Source: Chara braunii (taxonomy: Eukaryota > Streptophyta > Charophyceae > Charales > Characeae). From it: a stretch of 25,359 nucleotides of DNA. Under the pieces are notes generated by a model. It ran no database searches, was not told the origin of the DNA, and saw nothing but the letters and a program-made list of their open reading frames with translations. Below are positions 17,755 through 25,327 of the stretch, one piece after another. How positions within the stretch are numbered: the stretch's first letter is position 1; every line of letters starts with the position of its first letter. Both the position numbers and the translations under genes were made by a program. The stretch lies in contig BFEA01000211.1 in assembly GCA_003427395.1 (NCBI GenBank), forward strand, positions 3,171-28,529, given 5' to 3'.

Positions 17755-19352
17755 GGCGATGGTGACGGAGTAATAGAGAAGGAACAGGAAGGAGACGGAG
17801 AGACAGGAGAGAGGTAGTCGTCGCCTTCTTCCGCAGTGGAGGAGGAGTCGGATGAGTGCGAAGATGGGGAAGGAGGAAGGGGACGAAGATAGGACACGTG
17901 GCGGATGATCGGGCGAGCCGATCGGCTGCCGGAGACCTTAGGCGCGAGTCGCACGGTGTTCACGCCGTTCGGTCCGAGTTCGATCATGCGAAATCGCCCG
18001 AAGAATCATGGCGCTAGCTTACCCTGGCGAGCACATTTCCTCACCTGCACGATGTCCCTTAATTTGTATTGGGGCCGTGTCCACCGGTTCAGTGTGGACT
18101 CATCCGGGAGGCTTGGTATCGAAACGCAAGCGACACTATTGGTCCTTAATTGGAAGGGGCTTAGGCCCGTCGATTCATGAGGTATACTGCGATGGACCGA
18201 TAGGATATGGTCGACGATATCGGGCCAGGGCCTCGGATCCCGTACCGCGATATTTCGTCGCAGCGCTGTCTTTATCACCCTGTTCGCGTTCTCTACCAGC
18301 CCATTGGACTATGACATGTGGGGTCACTGGGGTGCAGTGTTCCGTATGGCGACGCCATGTATGACCAGATTCCTCAGTACTTCTCCCCTAAACCCAACCC
18401 CGTTATTGGTCAGGATCTCTTCCGTATCCTGGTGCATCCCGAGAAAGCGGTTGGCATATCGTGCGATTTCGGCGGCTTGTTGCGTGCGACAAGGGTAGGC
18501 CTCAATCCATTTCGAAAAGTGGTCGACAAATACCAATAGGACTGAATACTCACAACTATTAGGACCAGGGGGCACCACTATGTCGGTAGTATCCATGCTG
18601 ACTCTTTGAAATGGCCGTTCAACTACCGTTGGCACTATCGATCTTGGCGGCTGAATCGGCGCTTTGTCAGCGGCGCAGACTTGACAGTTGGTGACGATGT
18701 ACTTCACATCGTCGCGGATATTGGACCAGTACCACTTATTTTTGTCGATAGCCGACTCTGTGATCCGCACGGCGAAATGAGCCGCAGTTTCTTCATGTGT
18801 CGTCTTAACCCAGTCATACCTCATGAACGGATGCGGTACAACCATCCAAATCCCACTGCCGTCTGTTTTCCGTTTTTCTAATCTGCCTTCTATCCATCTA
18901 TAATCCCGAACCCTCTCGTTAGCCCTCCTCCGATCTTCCTTCGTGAAATCCTGGAGGGGGTTACCCACTAAGGTGGCAATCAAGGCGATATGAGTCCATA
19001 CTTCGACCCTTCTAAACTTCCGGGTCTTTTCCGATCCTTCTGACGTGGCATCCAAAAAGCGAGCCTCGGTCGGAATCTTGTCAGTCTGACACAAGGGGCA
19101 CAACCACGGTTTACTATCGTTTCTGTATCGGATGCACGAGCCATGGGCTCGTGCGACACACAATCGACAATCTATCCAGTCCGCATACCCTTCCCCATTA
19201 GGGCGCATGGAGACCAAGTACACGCGGGAGATGGCTTCGCAAAAATAGCAAAATTTGACCGGCAAGGAAAGGAGAGACGAAGAGGAAAGGGGAGAAAGAG
19301 GGGTAGTGGGGTTACCTCCATCACCCATTGCCACTGTTTTGCTTCTTGCCAC
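17751..19352 (-). pseudogene. PHD-type zinc finger plus integrase of element 2
   Basis: One frame from about 19352 to TGA 17753-17751, interrupted by TGA 18326-18324, TAG 18311-18309 and TGA 18008-18006. Residues 35-88 form C-x2-C-x23-C-x2-C-x4-H-x2-C-x11-C-x2-C with a Trp two residues before the seventh Cys, the C4HC3 layout of PHD fingers. The integrase HHCC finger follows (H186, H192, C223, C226), then the catalytic core: D254 in S-M-D-T-T-D, L-T-N-N-G where L-T-D-N-G is expected (residue 316), and the Glu in G-L-V-E-N after the stops. The C-terminal part reads G-R-F-R-M-I-E-L-G-P-N-G, a GPY/F-like module, then a Ser/Pro/Asp tail. Integrase inserts element cDNA into the host genome. The frame differs from RT-RNase H, which overlaps it by about 32 bases. 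No chromodomain was seen. Confidence 0.8.
19089..19250 (-). other. PHD finger motif inside pol
   Basis: Codons for Cys35 to Cys88 of the frame starting at 19352. All eight metal ligands of the C4HC3 pattern are present even though the rest of pol is decayed. PHD fingers commonly read histone H3 tails. Its position between RNase H and the integrase HHCC finger suggests a targeting role, which is inference. Confidence 0.65.
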
Positions 19353-20756
19353 GTGGGAGAATTGCCACTTGTCCGGACTTAGGTTCGTTTGTCAAATCCG
19401 GTTCCTTCCACGGTGTAATTTCCTCGCCCTTTGTTACTTTAGCAGGTCGATGCAGACGTGTCAGTCCATCCGCGTTGCCGTGTTGCTCTGTCTTTCGATG
19501 AACGATATCGAAGTCATATTCTTGTAGTTGCACCGCCCAACGACCAATCATGCTCGTGTAATTAGTGAGCTTCTTCAACGCCAGCAAAGGTTCGTGATCT
19601 GTTACGAGGCGAAACTTCTGTCTGTATAGATACGGATGGAAGTGCTGGATTCCATAGACTACTGCATAACATTCGCCTTGAGGTGCTGAGTCATTCCTCC
19701 ATTCGTCAGGTACCGTGCGCGATGCGTACTCGATGACGTGTTCGCGACCATCGTTCCCCTTTTGCGCTAGAATAGCGGAGATAGCTTCCGGTTGCCAGTC
19801 CGTGATAAGAATGAACTGCTTCGAGGGGTCTGGCCGAATCAAAAAAGGGGTCGTCGCCAGAGTGTCCTTGAGGGTTGCGAAAGCCTGTTGGCACTCTGCG
19901 TCCCAGCTGAGAGGCTGGTCCTTCCGTAGCAGGTTCGTTAGTGGTCGTGCGATCGCGACGAAAACCTTGATGAAGCGGCGATAATACGATGCCAACCCCA
20001 AGAAGGCTCGAACCTGCATCAGTGACGTGGGAACTGGGGCTTCTCTTACCGTCGCAACCTTCCTTGAGTCCGGCCGCAGTCCTCCACGTGTCACGACGTA
20101 GCCCAAGAACGAAATTTCCGAGAGGAAAAACTCGCTCTTCTCGAGCGCGATCTTGAACCCAGCGTCTTTCAGCGCTCCCAATGTCCACTCGATGTGTTGC
20201 GCGTGCCTGTGATAGGTCTTCGAGTAGACAAGGATATCTTTCATGTACCCGATCACGCAGAAGTTGATCATCCCCTGTGTTAACCGCGTCTTGTTGACGA
20301 AGTTCTGGAATGTCATATTCATCGCTCGCTGAAACGTGGCAAGCGCGTTGCAAATCCCCGTCGGGCACTGAACCCACTGCCACGTGTCTTCAAACAGTAC
20401 AAAGGTCGTCTTGGGCCGATCTTCCTCCTTCACCAGAATGTGATGGAAGCCATGCCGGATATCAAACTTGCTGAAATAATTAGCGCAACCAATCACATCC
20501 AACAAATCATCAGTTCGAGGGAGGGAATCCGATACACATCTTTAATCGTGATTTCATTCAACTTGTGATAATCGATGCATATGCGAATTGATCCGTTTTT
20601 CTTCGGCACTAGCACTACGGGAAACGACCATGGCCCGGTGGCGGGTTCAATCCACCCGCTGGCTTCGAATTCCCGAATTCGTTTGAGAGTCTTTTTGCAC
20701 GCTATCAGAGAGTATCGGTACGGCTTGCAGTGGATCGGGGAGTGATTCCCTGTCTA
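19321..20756 (-). pseudogene. Reverse transcriptase and RNase H of element 2
   Basis: The RT N-terminal part (20753 to about 20525) reads K-P-Y-R-Y-S, G-W-I-E-P-A-T-G-P-W-S-F-P-V-V-L-V-P-K-K-N-G-S in one frame. After a frameshift near 20520 it continues with F-D-I-R-H-G-F-H, C-P-T-G-I-C-N-A-L-A-T-F-Q-R-A-M-N, and Y-M-K-D-I-L-V-Y-S at the active site. Family members have Y-[hydrophobic]-D-D, so the first of the two Asp is Lys here (codon 20241-20239). F-L-G-Y-V-V and the F-L-G-L-A-S-Y-Y-R-R-F-I connection follow, then RNase H with Asp (I-T-D-W-Q-P), Glu (G-E-C-Y-A-V-V-Y-G) and Asp (V-T-D-H-E-P-L). A TAG at 20756-20754 interrupts the start. The enzyme copies element RNA to DNA; this copy should be catalytically dead. 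Confidence 0.9.
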
Positions 20757-21604
20757 TATTTCGTGTTGAATGACTAGCGACGGACCAATGTCAGTGTCTA
20801 TTACGCTAATCGCTTCTCGATATTCCGTCAAGATGTCCGCAATCAACCGATGAATCCCATCGGGTACGTACTGTGGCACGTGTAACTCAAAAAATTGGTC
20901 CCAGATCCGTACGTCTATCTGTTTTGTGCGTGCAAGTTTTGCCATATTGGGTGGGGGTGCAGAAATGAAGGAATGGTCCGATCGCCGGGAGAACACCGTG
21001 GCCATCATCTGGGCGTCTTCTTCCCGAATGGCCACATGTCCTTCTGGGGTGATTCCGTCACAGACTTCCTGCCATGGTACGGTTTTAGTTGCGATCTTTA
21101 CTCCAAGTTCGTCTGAGTCAGCTTCAAGGCGTCCAGGGGGTTCCAAAGAACTGGCTTCCGCCCCCAAGCGCAACAGTCGCACTTCTTTTGCAGGCGTCAA
21201 GAGGGACCTTGGTAGATCCGTAGTGTCGTAGTAATGTTTTTTGTCGCTGTATCTGGAAAGAAGCGGGGTGATCCCTTCGTACAGGGTTTGAGGGGGTTCC
21301 AGAGAATCGACCATCCTCGAAATCTGCACGAGGGGTTCACCCAAGATGATGCCTTGGTCCTTTGAATATTCCTACTGGTCAGATGCATCGTTCTCGCTAT
21401 CGTCCTGGGTGGCGGTTAGTAAACACGCTGTCGCGCTAGCTTCGAGATTTCTGGATCGTCCTCATCACTGCTGTCCGCATCATTCGTTGATGACTCCCCA
21501 TCTGCGGATTCATCCCAGGAGACCATACGGAGAGTCCCTGCCATCATCGGCGAAACCCGTGGGACCTCGTTGATGGTGGTACAAAGGGTTAGTCTCATAG
21601 GCAC
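20757..21604 (-). pseudogene. Protease-RT spacer of element 2 pol
   Basis: Two open blocks: 21604-21416, continuing the protease frame with an acidic Asp/Ser/Glu tract, and 21344-20757 in the RT N-terminal frame, ending V-I-Q-H-E-I just before the TAG at 20756. The latter contains L-H-V-P-Q-Y-V-P-D-G-I-H-R-L-I, a linker upstream of the RT fingers. A frame change lies between the blocks (21345-21415). No catalytic function is expected. Confidence 0.6.
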
Positions 21605-21667
21605 AACATAGGGTTTTCCTCCTGTATTTCAGAGGACGATCGACCGTCGTTCGAAATCCAGGTTCGC

Positions 21668-22513
21668 TCATAATGCCACAAGAGTAGGAAGTCCGAAATG
21701 AACGTCGTAGGTATTCACATCTAACACGACGACATCTCTCAGTGCATGCACCTTTCCTAATCGGAAAGCGACATTGGTAATCCTTCCCACTGTTTTAATT
21801 TTTTCTTCGTCGGCCGAAACGAACTGATCTTTCTCGGAAAGCATGGTCAGATTTTTTTTCCTACCTGCCCGCTCAACCACTCTCAGTGAAATAGCTAAAA
21901 CCGCAACTCCCGAATCGATGATTGCACTGTACGGAATTCCCCAAATTTCGATATCGCATTCTGCGGATTTCCACAGGATGGTTTTGATCCGTAGGAAATG
22001 ATCGTCTTTCTGGATTAACCCTACCCGTATCGGATCCGAAGTGCCAGCGGGGTTTTCCTCGGGCGTGGAATTTTTAGACTTTACGTTCGGTAATCGGGCG
22101 AGGGCGAATCGTTTTCGGTTCGCCTTGCAGTGCTGTAGCATTCGCTCATTAGCTTGCTCAGAGATCGAGAGAAAATGACCGTTCGGAAGCGAAATCCGAT
22201 GGTCCAAGGCTCGAACGATGTTAAGCACATCGATTTCCCCTGTGACGAAGGTGGATCCTCCCGACTTCATCTTACCTGGAGACGGTCGCCACTCCGCCAC
22301 TTCTTTCTGTTCGGGCGCTGGTCTGATCGTTCCGATCATTCCAAGCCCGGGATAACCAAGTGATATATACTGATCTAACGGGATGAGCTCATCGGCTTCT
22401 TTTGTGGTGGCTAAGGCACTTCCCCCACCCTCTACTTCTTCCATTAAAGCTCCGACTCGTCCTGGTCCATTAGCGATGGGGGCCGCAGCCATTGGCGCGA
22501 CCCTGACACATTG
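21668..22513 (-). CDS. Aspartic protease region of element 2
   Basis: It continues the gag frame after a TAA at 22516-22514; an ATG is available at 22492 and the frame ends at TGA 21670-21668. The retropepsin motif is I-I-D-S-G-V-A-V-L-A-I-S, with D-S-G at 21916-21908. The flap and C-terminal portion read D-V-V-V-L-D-V-N-T-Y-D-V-H-F-G-L-P-T-L-V, matching the G-hydrophobic-P-x-L end of gypsy proteases. The frame stays recognisable past the TGA (D-L-D-F-E-R-R-like) to a second TGA at 21631-21629, so the protease originally continued into pol. It processes Gag-Pol. The intact D-S-G triplet contrasts with the damaged RT and integrase. Confidence 0.75.
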   Translation of the reverse strand, partial: QCVRVAPMAAAPIANGPGRVGALMEEVEGGGSALATTKEADELIPLDQYISLGYPGLGMIGTIRPAPEQKEVAEWRPSPGKMKSGGSTFVTGEIDVLNIVRALDHRISLPNGHFLSISEQANERMLQHCKANRKRFALARLPNVKSKNSTPEENPAGTSDPIRVGLIQKDDHFLRIKTILWKSAECDIEIWGIPYSAIIDSGVAVLAISLRVVERAGRKKNLTMLSEKDQFVSADEEKIKTVGRITNVAFRLGKVHALRDVVVLDVNTYDVHFGLPTLVAL

Positions 22514-23491
22514 TTACGGAGGCCTGTGAGGGCAATCACGGGATAGATGCCCTGGTTGATGACAGGCGTAACAGACGTTCAGATTGCTTGCGACTCCCCC
22601 AAGAGCGGGTGTCGGGGCTAACCCTTGCTGAATCGGAGGGGCGCGCACCGCAATGGGCCGCATGTTCCTCATCATGGCCTCCAATCGAGCATTGTGCTCT
22701 CGCTGCTCCTTTTTGTTTTCTTGGATCAAGCTAATTAGCGTTTTGGTGAGCTCAAAAATGGTTGCGGACTCACTCGATCTTACAGGGGTTTCGACCGGTG
22801 GCGGGGGTAACGCCCTTACAGGTGTTGGTATCACAGGAATAGGGACGCTCGGGACTTCACTTGGGGTAAGTCGTTTGGGACCTATCGGCACCAGATAGGT
22901 AACGGGGCCTGACACAAACCCCATATTTTCGAACTTATTCTGTAATGCAGCCAGCTCAGCTCTCGCTCGTGCGAGTTCGGATGAATCTCCTTCTCTAGAA
23001 TAATCTTCTCCTTCTAGGAAGTTCGCCGCGAACTTCCGTTCCATTTCTTCCGCAGCGGCCATGATTTGTTGTAGTGTGTGAGTGATAGGGGAAAATTGCT
23101 TTCGCAACTTAGCCCTTATTGTTCGGCTGCGAAGCCCGTCAATGAACAAATCTTTCCCTACTTGCTCACCTCGCTCAGTTTTCACGAACATTCGGTAGAA
23201 CCGATTTCGATATTTGGCAACGGATTCAAGAGGTTTTTGCACTCGGTCCTTGATCATGTAAAGCGCTTGCTCTGGGTGAACATAATCAAATCGATTCATG
23301 AAATCTCGTTCAAAGGTTGGGAGATCAACCCATACGTAGGTACTAAACCAATGATGAGCGTCTCCTCCCATTCGAGCCGGAATGTTGATCTGTGCTTCGT
23401 TATCATCGTACTGTTGTCCTCTAAGCGTGGCCAGCCATGCTCCTGCGAGATGATGTGCTGGATCGAATAGATAGAAATCAGGTGGTGTCAT
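22514..23491 (-). CDS. Gag of element 2 (325 aa) with CCHC zinc knuckle
   Basis: ATG 23491-23489, TAA 22516-22514; an in-frame TAA lies a little upstream of the ATG. The first 150 or so residues are a Retrotrans_gag capsid: W-L-A-T-L, A-H-H-W-F, F-E-R-D-F-M-N-R-F, Y-R-N-R-F-Y-R-M-F, F-I-D-G-L-R. A Glu/Arg/Ala-rich coiled-coil-like helix follows (about 165-190), then a Pro-rich linker and a second Glu/Lys helix. C-Y-A-C-H-Q-P-G-H-L-S-R-D-C (307-320; 22573-22532) is a perfect C-x2-C-x4-H-x4-C knuckle that would bind element RNA. The frame is uninterrupted. The only stop between gag and protease is the TAA directly after the knuckle, in the same frame. Leader from primer site to ATG is about 227 bases. 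Confidence 0.9.
   Translation of the reverse strand: MTPPDFYLFDPAHHLAGAWLATLRGQQYDDNEAQINIPARMGGDAHHWFSTYVWVDLPTFERDFMNRFDYVHPEQALYMIKDRVQKPLESVAKYRNRFYRMFVKTERGEQVGKDLFIDGLRSRTIRAKLRKQFSPITHTLQQIMAAAEEMERKFAANFLEGEDYSREGDSSELARARAELAALQNKFENMGFVSGPVTYLVPIGPKRLTPSEVPSVPIPVIPTPVRALPPPPVETPVRSSESATIFELTKTLISLIQENKKEQREHNARLEAMMRNMRPIAVRAPPIQQGLAPTPALGGVASNLNVCYACHQPGHLSRDCPHRPP
22532..22573 (-). other. CCHC zinc knuckle of gag
   Basis: Codons of Cys307, Cys310, His315 and Cys320 of element 2 gag. Confidence 0.9.
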
Positions 23492-23717
23492 GGGAGCCCG
23501 TGCTCGTGGGTGGGGTTGGTTAGGATTTGGTTAATTAGCAATCTGTAGTGGATTCGGGTTTTGTACGTTAGCAGTCATTTTGGCTGCCTGTCGATTAGCT
23601 GATCTGCTTCGGGTAACGATAGGGTCGCGTCTATGCACGTTCCGGGGGCGAGGCCGCCCTCGGTTAGCCAGATCGCCTAATTAACGTGTTATCGATCCTA
23701 AGACCCAACCACGTGTC

Positions 23718-23731
23718 GGGCTCCGATACCA
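23718..23731 (-). other. Primer-binding site, initiator Met-tRNA type (element 2)
   Basis: The minus strand reads TGGTATCGGAGCCC. It differs from the plant initiator-tRNA-Met complement at the same base as element 1. LTR-end sequence shared with unit B begins directly to the right. Confidence 0.8.
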
Positions 23732-24269
23732 ACCTCACGCCCAGCGCTGTCGGGGCAAATACCCTGACAAGGGTATTTGCCGGAGTTTTTCAACGTCAGA
23801 CATTGTCTGACCTTTTTTGAAGGACTTGATGAGACTGACGTTTGCCAAAAGTTTATTCTGACTTGATCTATGACTGAGAACCTAAAAAGTTTTCGGACTT
23901 TAGTCCGGACGCGTATGGCATCCGGAGGTATGGGGTGTGAACGACAAAGAGTACGCTTTTGTCGAAGCCACAGGAATGTGCGGAAAAAGGGAATGCTAAA
24001 GTTAAACCTATTCTACCTATAATGGTGTCGCGCGATTCACGGCTTAAGTGGGCTAAAGAGGGTATGGCACCGTGGTTGTTGCACGTGGTAGACGGCTCTG
24101 AGCCGTCAAGATCTGGGCCTCGGACAAGGTACCTGGGCCTGCGAAACCCGGAGCCAACGGTGTCGGGGAGCTGCAAGCATGTAGGGCCTGCAAGACTGTG
24201 GCGTAGGGAGAAAAAATGGACAGGCCTGAGCTCTTCAAATAGAAGAACTGCTCTTTTATTGTTGTGAAA
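23732..24269. other. Hairpin-rich DNA interrupting the LTR of element 2
   Basis: After AACCTCACGCCCAGCGC (23731-23747), shared with unit B, the sequence departs at TGTCGGGGC (23749). Several short perfect inverted repeats follow, at 23754-23781, around 23800-23816, around 23903-23915 (CGGAC..GTCCG), and ACGGCTCTGAGCCGT near 24092-24106. No ORF recognised. Probably an insertion starting at TG 23749, whose other end is not visible. Confidence 0.4.
23754..23781. repeat. Perfect 12-bp inverted repeat hairpin
   Basis: GGCAAATACCCT (23754-23765), loop GACA, AGGGTATTTGCC (23770-23781). Confidence 0.85.
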
Positions 24270-24355
24270 GGAGCTAGCCCAGTAGGTTAGAGTATCAGAC
24301 TATCACCCGATTGAGACCGGGATCGAATCTGACAAGCCCTACTGAGTGGAGCTCC
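24270..24355 (+). repeat. tRNA-like module with closing stem
   Basis: A-box-like TAGCCCAGTAGGTTAGAG and B-box-like GGGATCGAATCT are spaced as in tRNA. CAGTAGG (24280-24286) pairs with CCTACTG (24338-24344), and GGAGCT (24270-24275) with AGCTCC (24350-24355), giving a long closing stem. The internal arms are degenerate, so a tRNA-derived element is more likely than a tRNA gene. Confidence 0.4.
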
Positions 24356-24380
24356 TTTTGGAGCTGCTGTTTTTGGTAAG

Positions 24381-24530
24381 GCACGGTCGATCTCGACCGC
24401 GCAATCACAAGGATCACACGACCGAGGTTGGCCGCGCGGTGGTAGCATGGCCCCTGCACGGTCGATCTCGACCGCGCGATCACAAGGATCACACGACCGA
24501 GGTTGGCCGCGCGGTGGTAGCATGGCCCCT
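24381..24530. repeat. 75-bp tandem duplication
   Basis: The units 24381-24455 and 24456-24530 differ at one base (GCAATC versus GCGATC). Each contains GGTCGATCTCGACC, a 14-bp palindrome, and GCCGCGCGG. Such identity implies a recent duplication. Confidence 0.9.
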
Positions 24531-24570
24531 GCGCAAGGATGACACGCATAAGTCGAGAATGTTTTTTTAT

Positions 24571-24660
24571 TCCCCGCAGGGAATCGAACCTGGGTCTCTA
24601 TTCCAACAGATCGTGGGTGAGCCCACGAGCAGACCACAGTGCGACAGATGGCGCTGTAAG
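24571..24660 (-). repeat. tRNA-like module, minus strand (SINE candidate)
   Basis: The minus strand has a consensus B box, CAGGTTCGATTCCCTGCGGGG, preceded at tRNA-like spacing by GTGGTCTGCTCGTGGGCTCA and followed by AATAAAAAAAC. A tRNA-derived SINE with an A-rich tail fits. The T stem is imperfect, so a working tRNA is unlikely. Confidence 0.45.
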
Positions 24661-24859
24661 AGGGAGTTGGGGACTTACAGTCCCCAGGAGGAATGACAGG
24701 CGCCCGTTTTCAACGGGCAGCCGTTTTCTATCCCTGGTAAGGTGGTTTTGTTTTCCTGATTTTTTTTATTTTAGATTCTTAGATTTTTCTTTTAGATTTT
24801 TTCCTAGATTTAGCTTAGATTTTTCTTTTTTTTTCTTTGTCTTCTTTTTGTTGAGGCAC
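24661..24859. other. T-rich low-complexity stretch
   Basis: TTAGATTTTTCTTT-type units are repeated around 24770-24840. CCGTTTTCAACGGGCAGCCGTTTTC near 24706-24729 is a small inverted/direct repeat. No gene. Confidence 0.5.
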
Positions 24860-24879
24860 CCGTTCGTTCGAACGAACGG
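24860..24879. repeat. 20-bp perfect palindrome
   Basis: CCGTTCGTTCGAACGAACGG is self-complementary throughout. It lies 20 bases outside the first hammerhead-like copy. Confidence 0.9.
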
Positions 24880-24899
24880 ATTGAAGCATGACCGTGCCA

Positions 24900-24952
24900 G
24901 ACTGTTTTGACAAACTCACACTGATTCATCAGGAGGTTGAATCTCGACGGTC
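24900..24952 (-). ncRNA. Degenerate hammerhead ribozyme-like copy
   Basis: Aligns base for base with the intact copy at 25054-25106. CTGATGA is kept (24932-24926), stem III GACCGT/ACAGTC has one mismatch, and stem I is GAG/CTC. The GAA conserved box reads AAA (24908-24906) and the stem II arms ATCAG/TTGTC pair poorly. It is therefore probably inactive. It lies 154 bases from the intact copy in the same orientation. Confidence 0.7.
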
Positions 24953-25053
24953 TGGGCAACGGCTGAGCCATAAGGCGCCTGAACCTGGCGCTTATGGCGC
25001 CTAGGTACAGGCACATAGTAGAAGATACAGGGAGGGGGGAAGAGACTGTGCCA

Positions 25054-25106
25054 GACTGTTTCGTCGGACTTTCACCGACTCATCAGGGGTTTGGACCCCG
25101 ACAGTC
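25054..25106 (-). ncRNA. Hammerhead ribozyme (type III topology), intact core
   Basis: Minus strand, 5' to 3': stem III GACTGT (25106-25101); cleavage-site C (25100); stem I GGG..CCC with a seven-base loop (25099-25087); conserved CTGATGA (25086-25080); stem II GTCGG/CCGAC with loop TGAAAGT (25079-25063); conserved GAA (25062-25060); stem III ACAGTC (25059-25054). All invariant core bases of the hammerhead are present, and stems II and III are perfect; stem III extends two more pairs outward. Predicted self-cleavage is after C25100. In plants such motifs occur in retrozymes, and elsewhere in Penelope-like elements and satellites; stem I is short, as in such small versions. Confidence 0.88.
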
Positions 25107-25152
25107 TGCAAATGCATGAACTTGGCGCCTAAAGCGCCTAGGTACACACACA

Positions 25153-25172
25153 GAGAGAGAGAGAGAGAGAGA
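25153..25172. repeat. Short (GA)n microsatellite
   Basis: Ten GA units directly right of the hammerhead dimer. Confidence 0.9.
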
Positions 25173-25184
25173 AGGCAGGGGTTC

Positions 25185-25313
25185 ACCTACCTCGTTGGCC
25201 CCATGGGACTGCCGCCGATAGGATGAGCAATATCGAATGAATCTTCTGCGGGAACGCGGGAGAATACAGTCACGAGCAATGGCCAAGGCCACTGCTGTTG
25301 CTGCGGCCGCCAT
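25185..25313 (-). CDS. Possible first exon of an unidentified gene
   Basis: ATG at 25313-25311 opens M-A-A-A-A-T-A-V-A-L-A-I-A-R-D, then an Arg-rich segment (R-S-R-R-R-F-I-R-Y). The coding strand passes through AACGAG|GTAGGTGA near 25185, which resembles a 5' splice site; reading on gives low-complexity Ser/Leu from the GA tract. The Ala-rich start could be a targeting peptide or chance. No family recognised, and continuation would be needed to the left, where only repeats are seen. Confidence 0.25.
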
Positions 25314-25327
25314 AATGCTCAGGTAAG

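Larger units (their letters stand above)
15799..23731 (-). mobile_element. Ty3/gypsy retrotransposon, element 2 (internal region)
   Basis: On the minus strand, in order: initiator-Met-tRNA primer site (23731-23718), gag (23491-22514), protease, spacer, RT-RNase H (to 19321), PHD-type finger plus integrase (19352-17751), and three further ORFs (17754-15799). RT before integrase is the Ty3/gypsy (Metaviridae) order. Many lesions show an inactive copy: stops at 21668, 21629, 20754, 18324, 18309 and 18006, a frameshift near 20520, Y-M-K-D in place of Y-x-D-D in RT, and Asn for the second integrase Asp. The PBS-side LTR end is seen at 23732-23747 and then interrupted. Confidence 0.85.
24890..25142 (-). 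repeat. Diverged tandem dimer carrying the hammerheads (154-bp period)
   Basis: Shared blocks besides the ribozyme: GTGCCAGACTGTTT and the GGCGCCT..GCGCCTAGGTACA block (24975-25012 and 25124-25146). Corresponding cleavage sites are 154 bases apart. The repeat boundary on the left lies near the palindrome at 24860. Confidence 0.7.

Noticed and set aside
24381-24530. Short tandem units considered as a CRISPR array
   Set aside because: Only two units, contiguous without variable spacers, in eukaryotic DNA.
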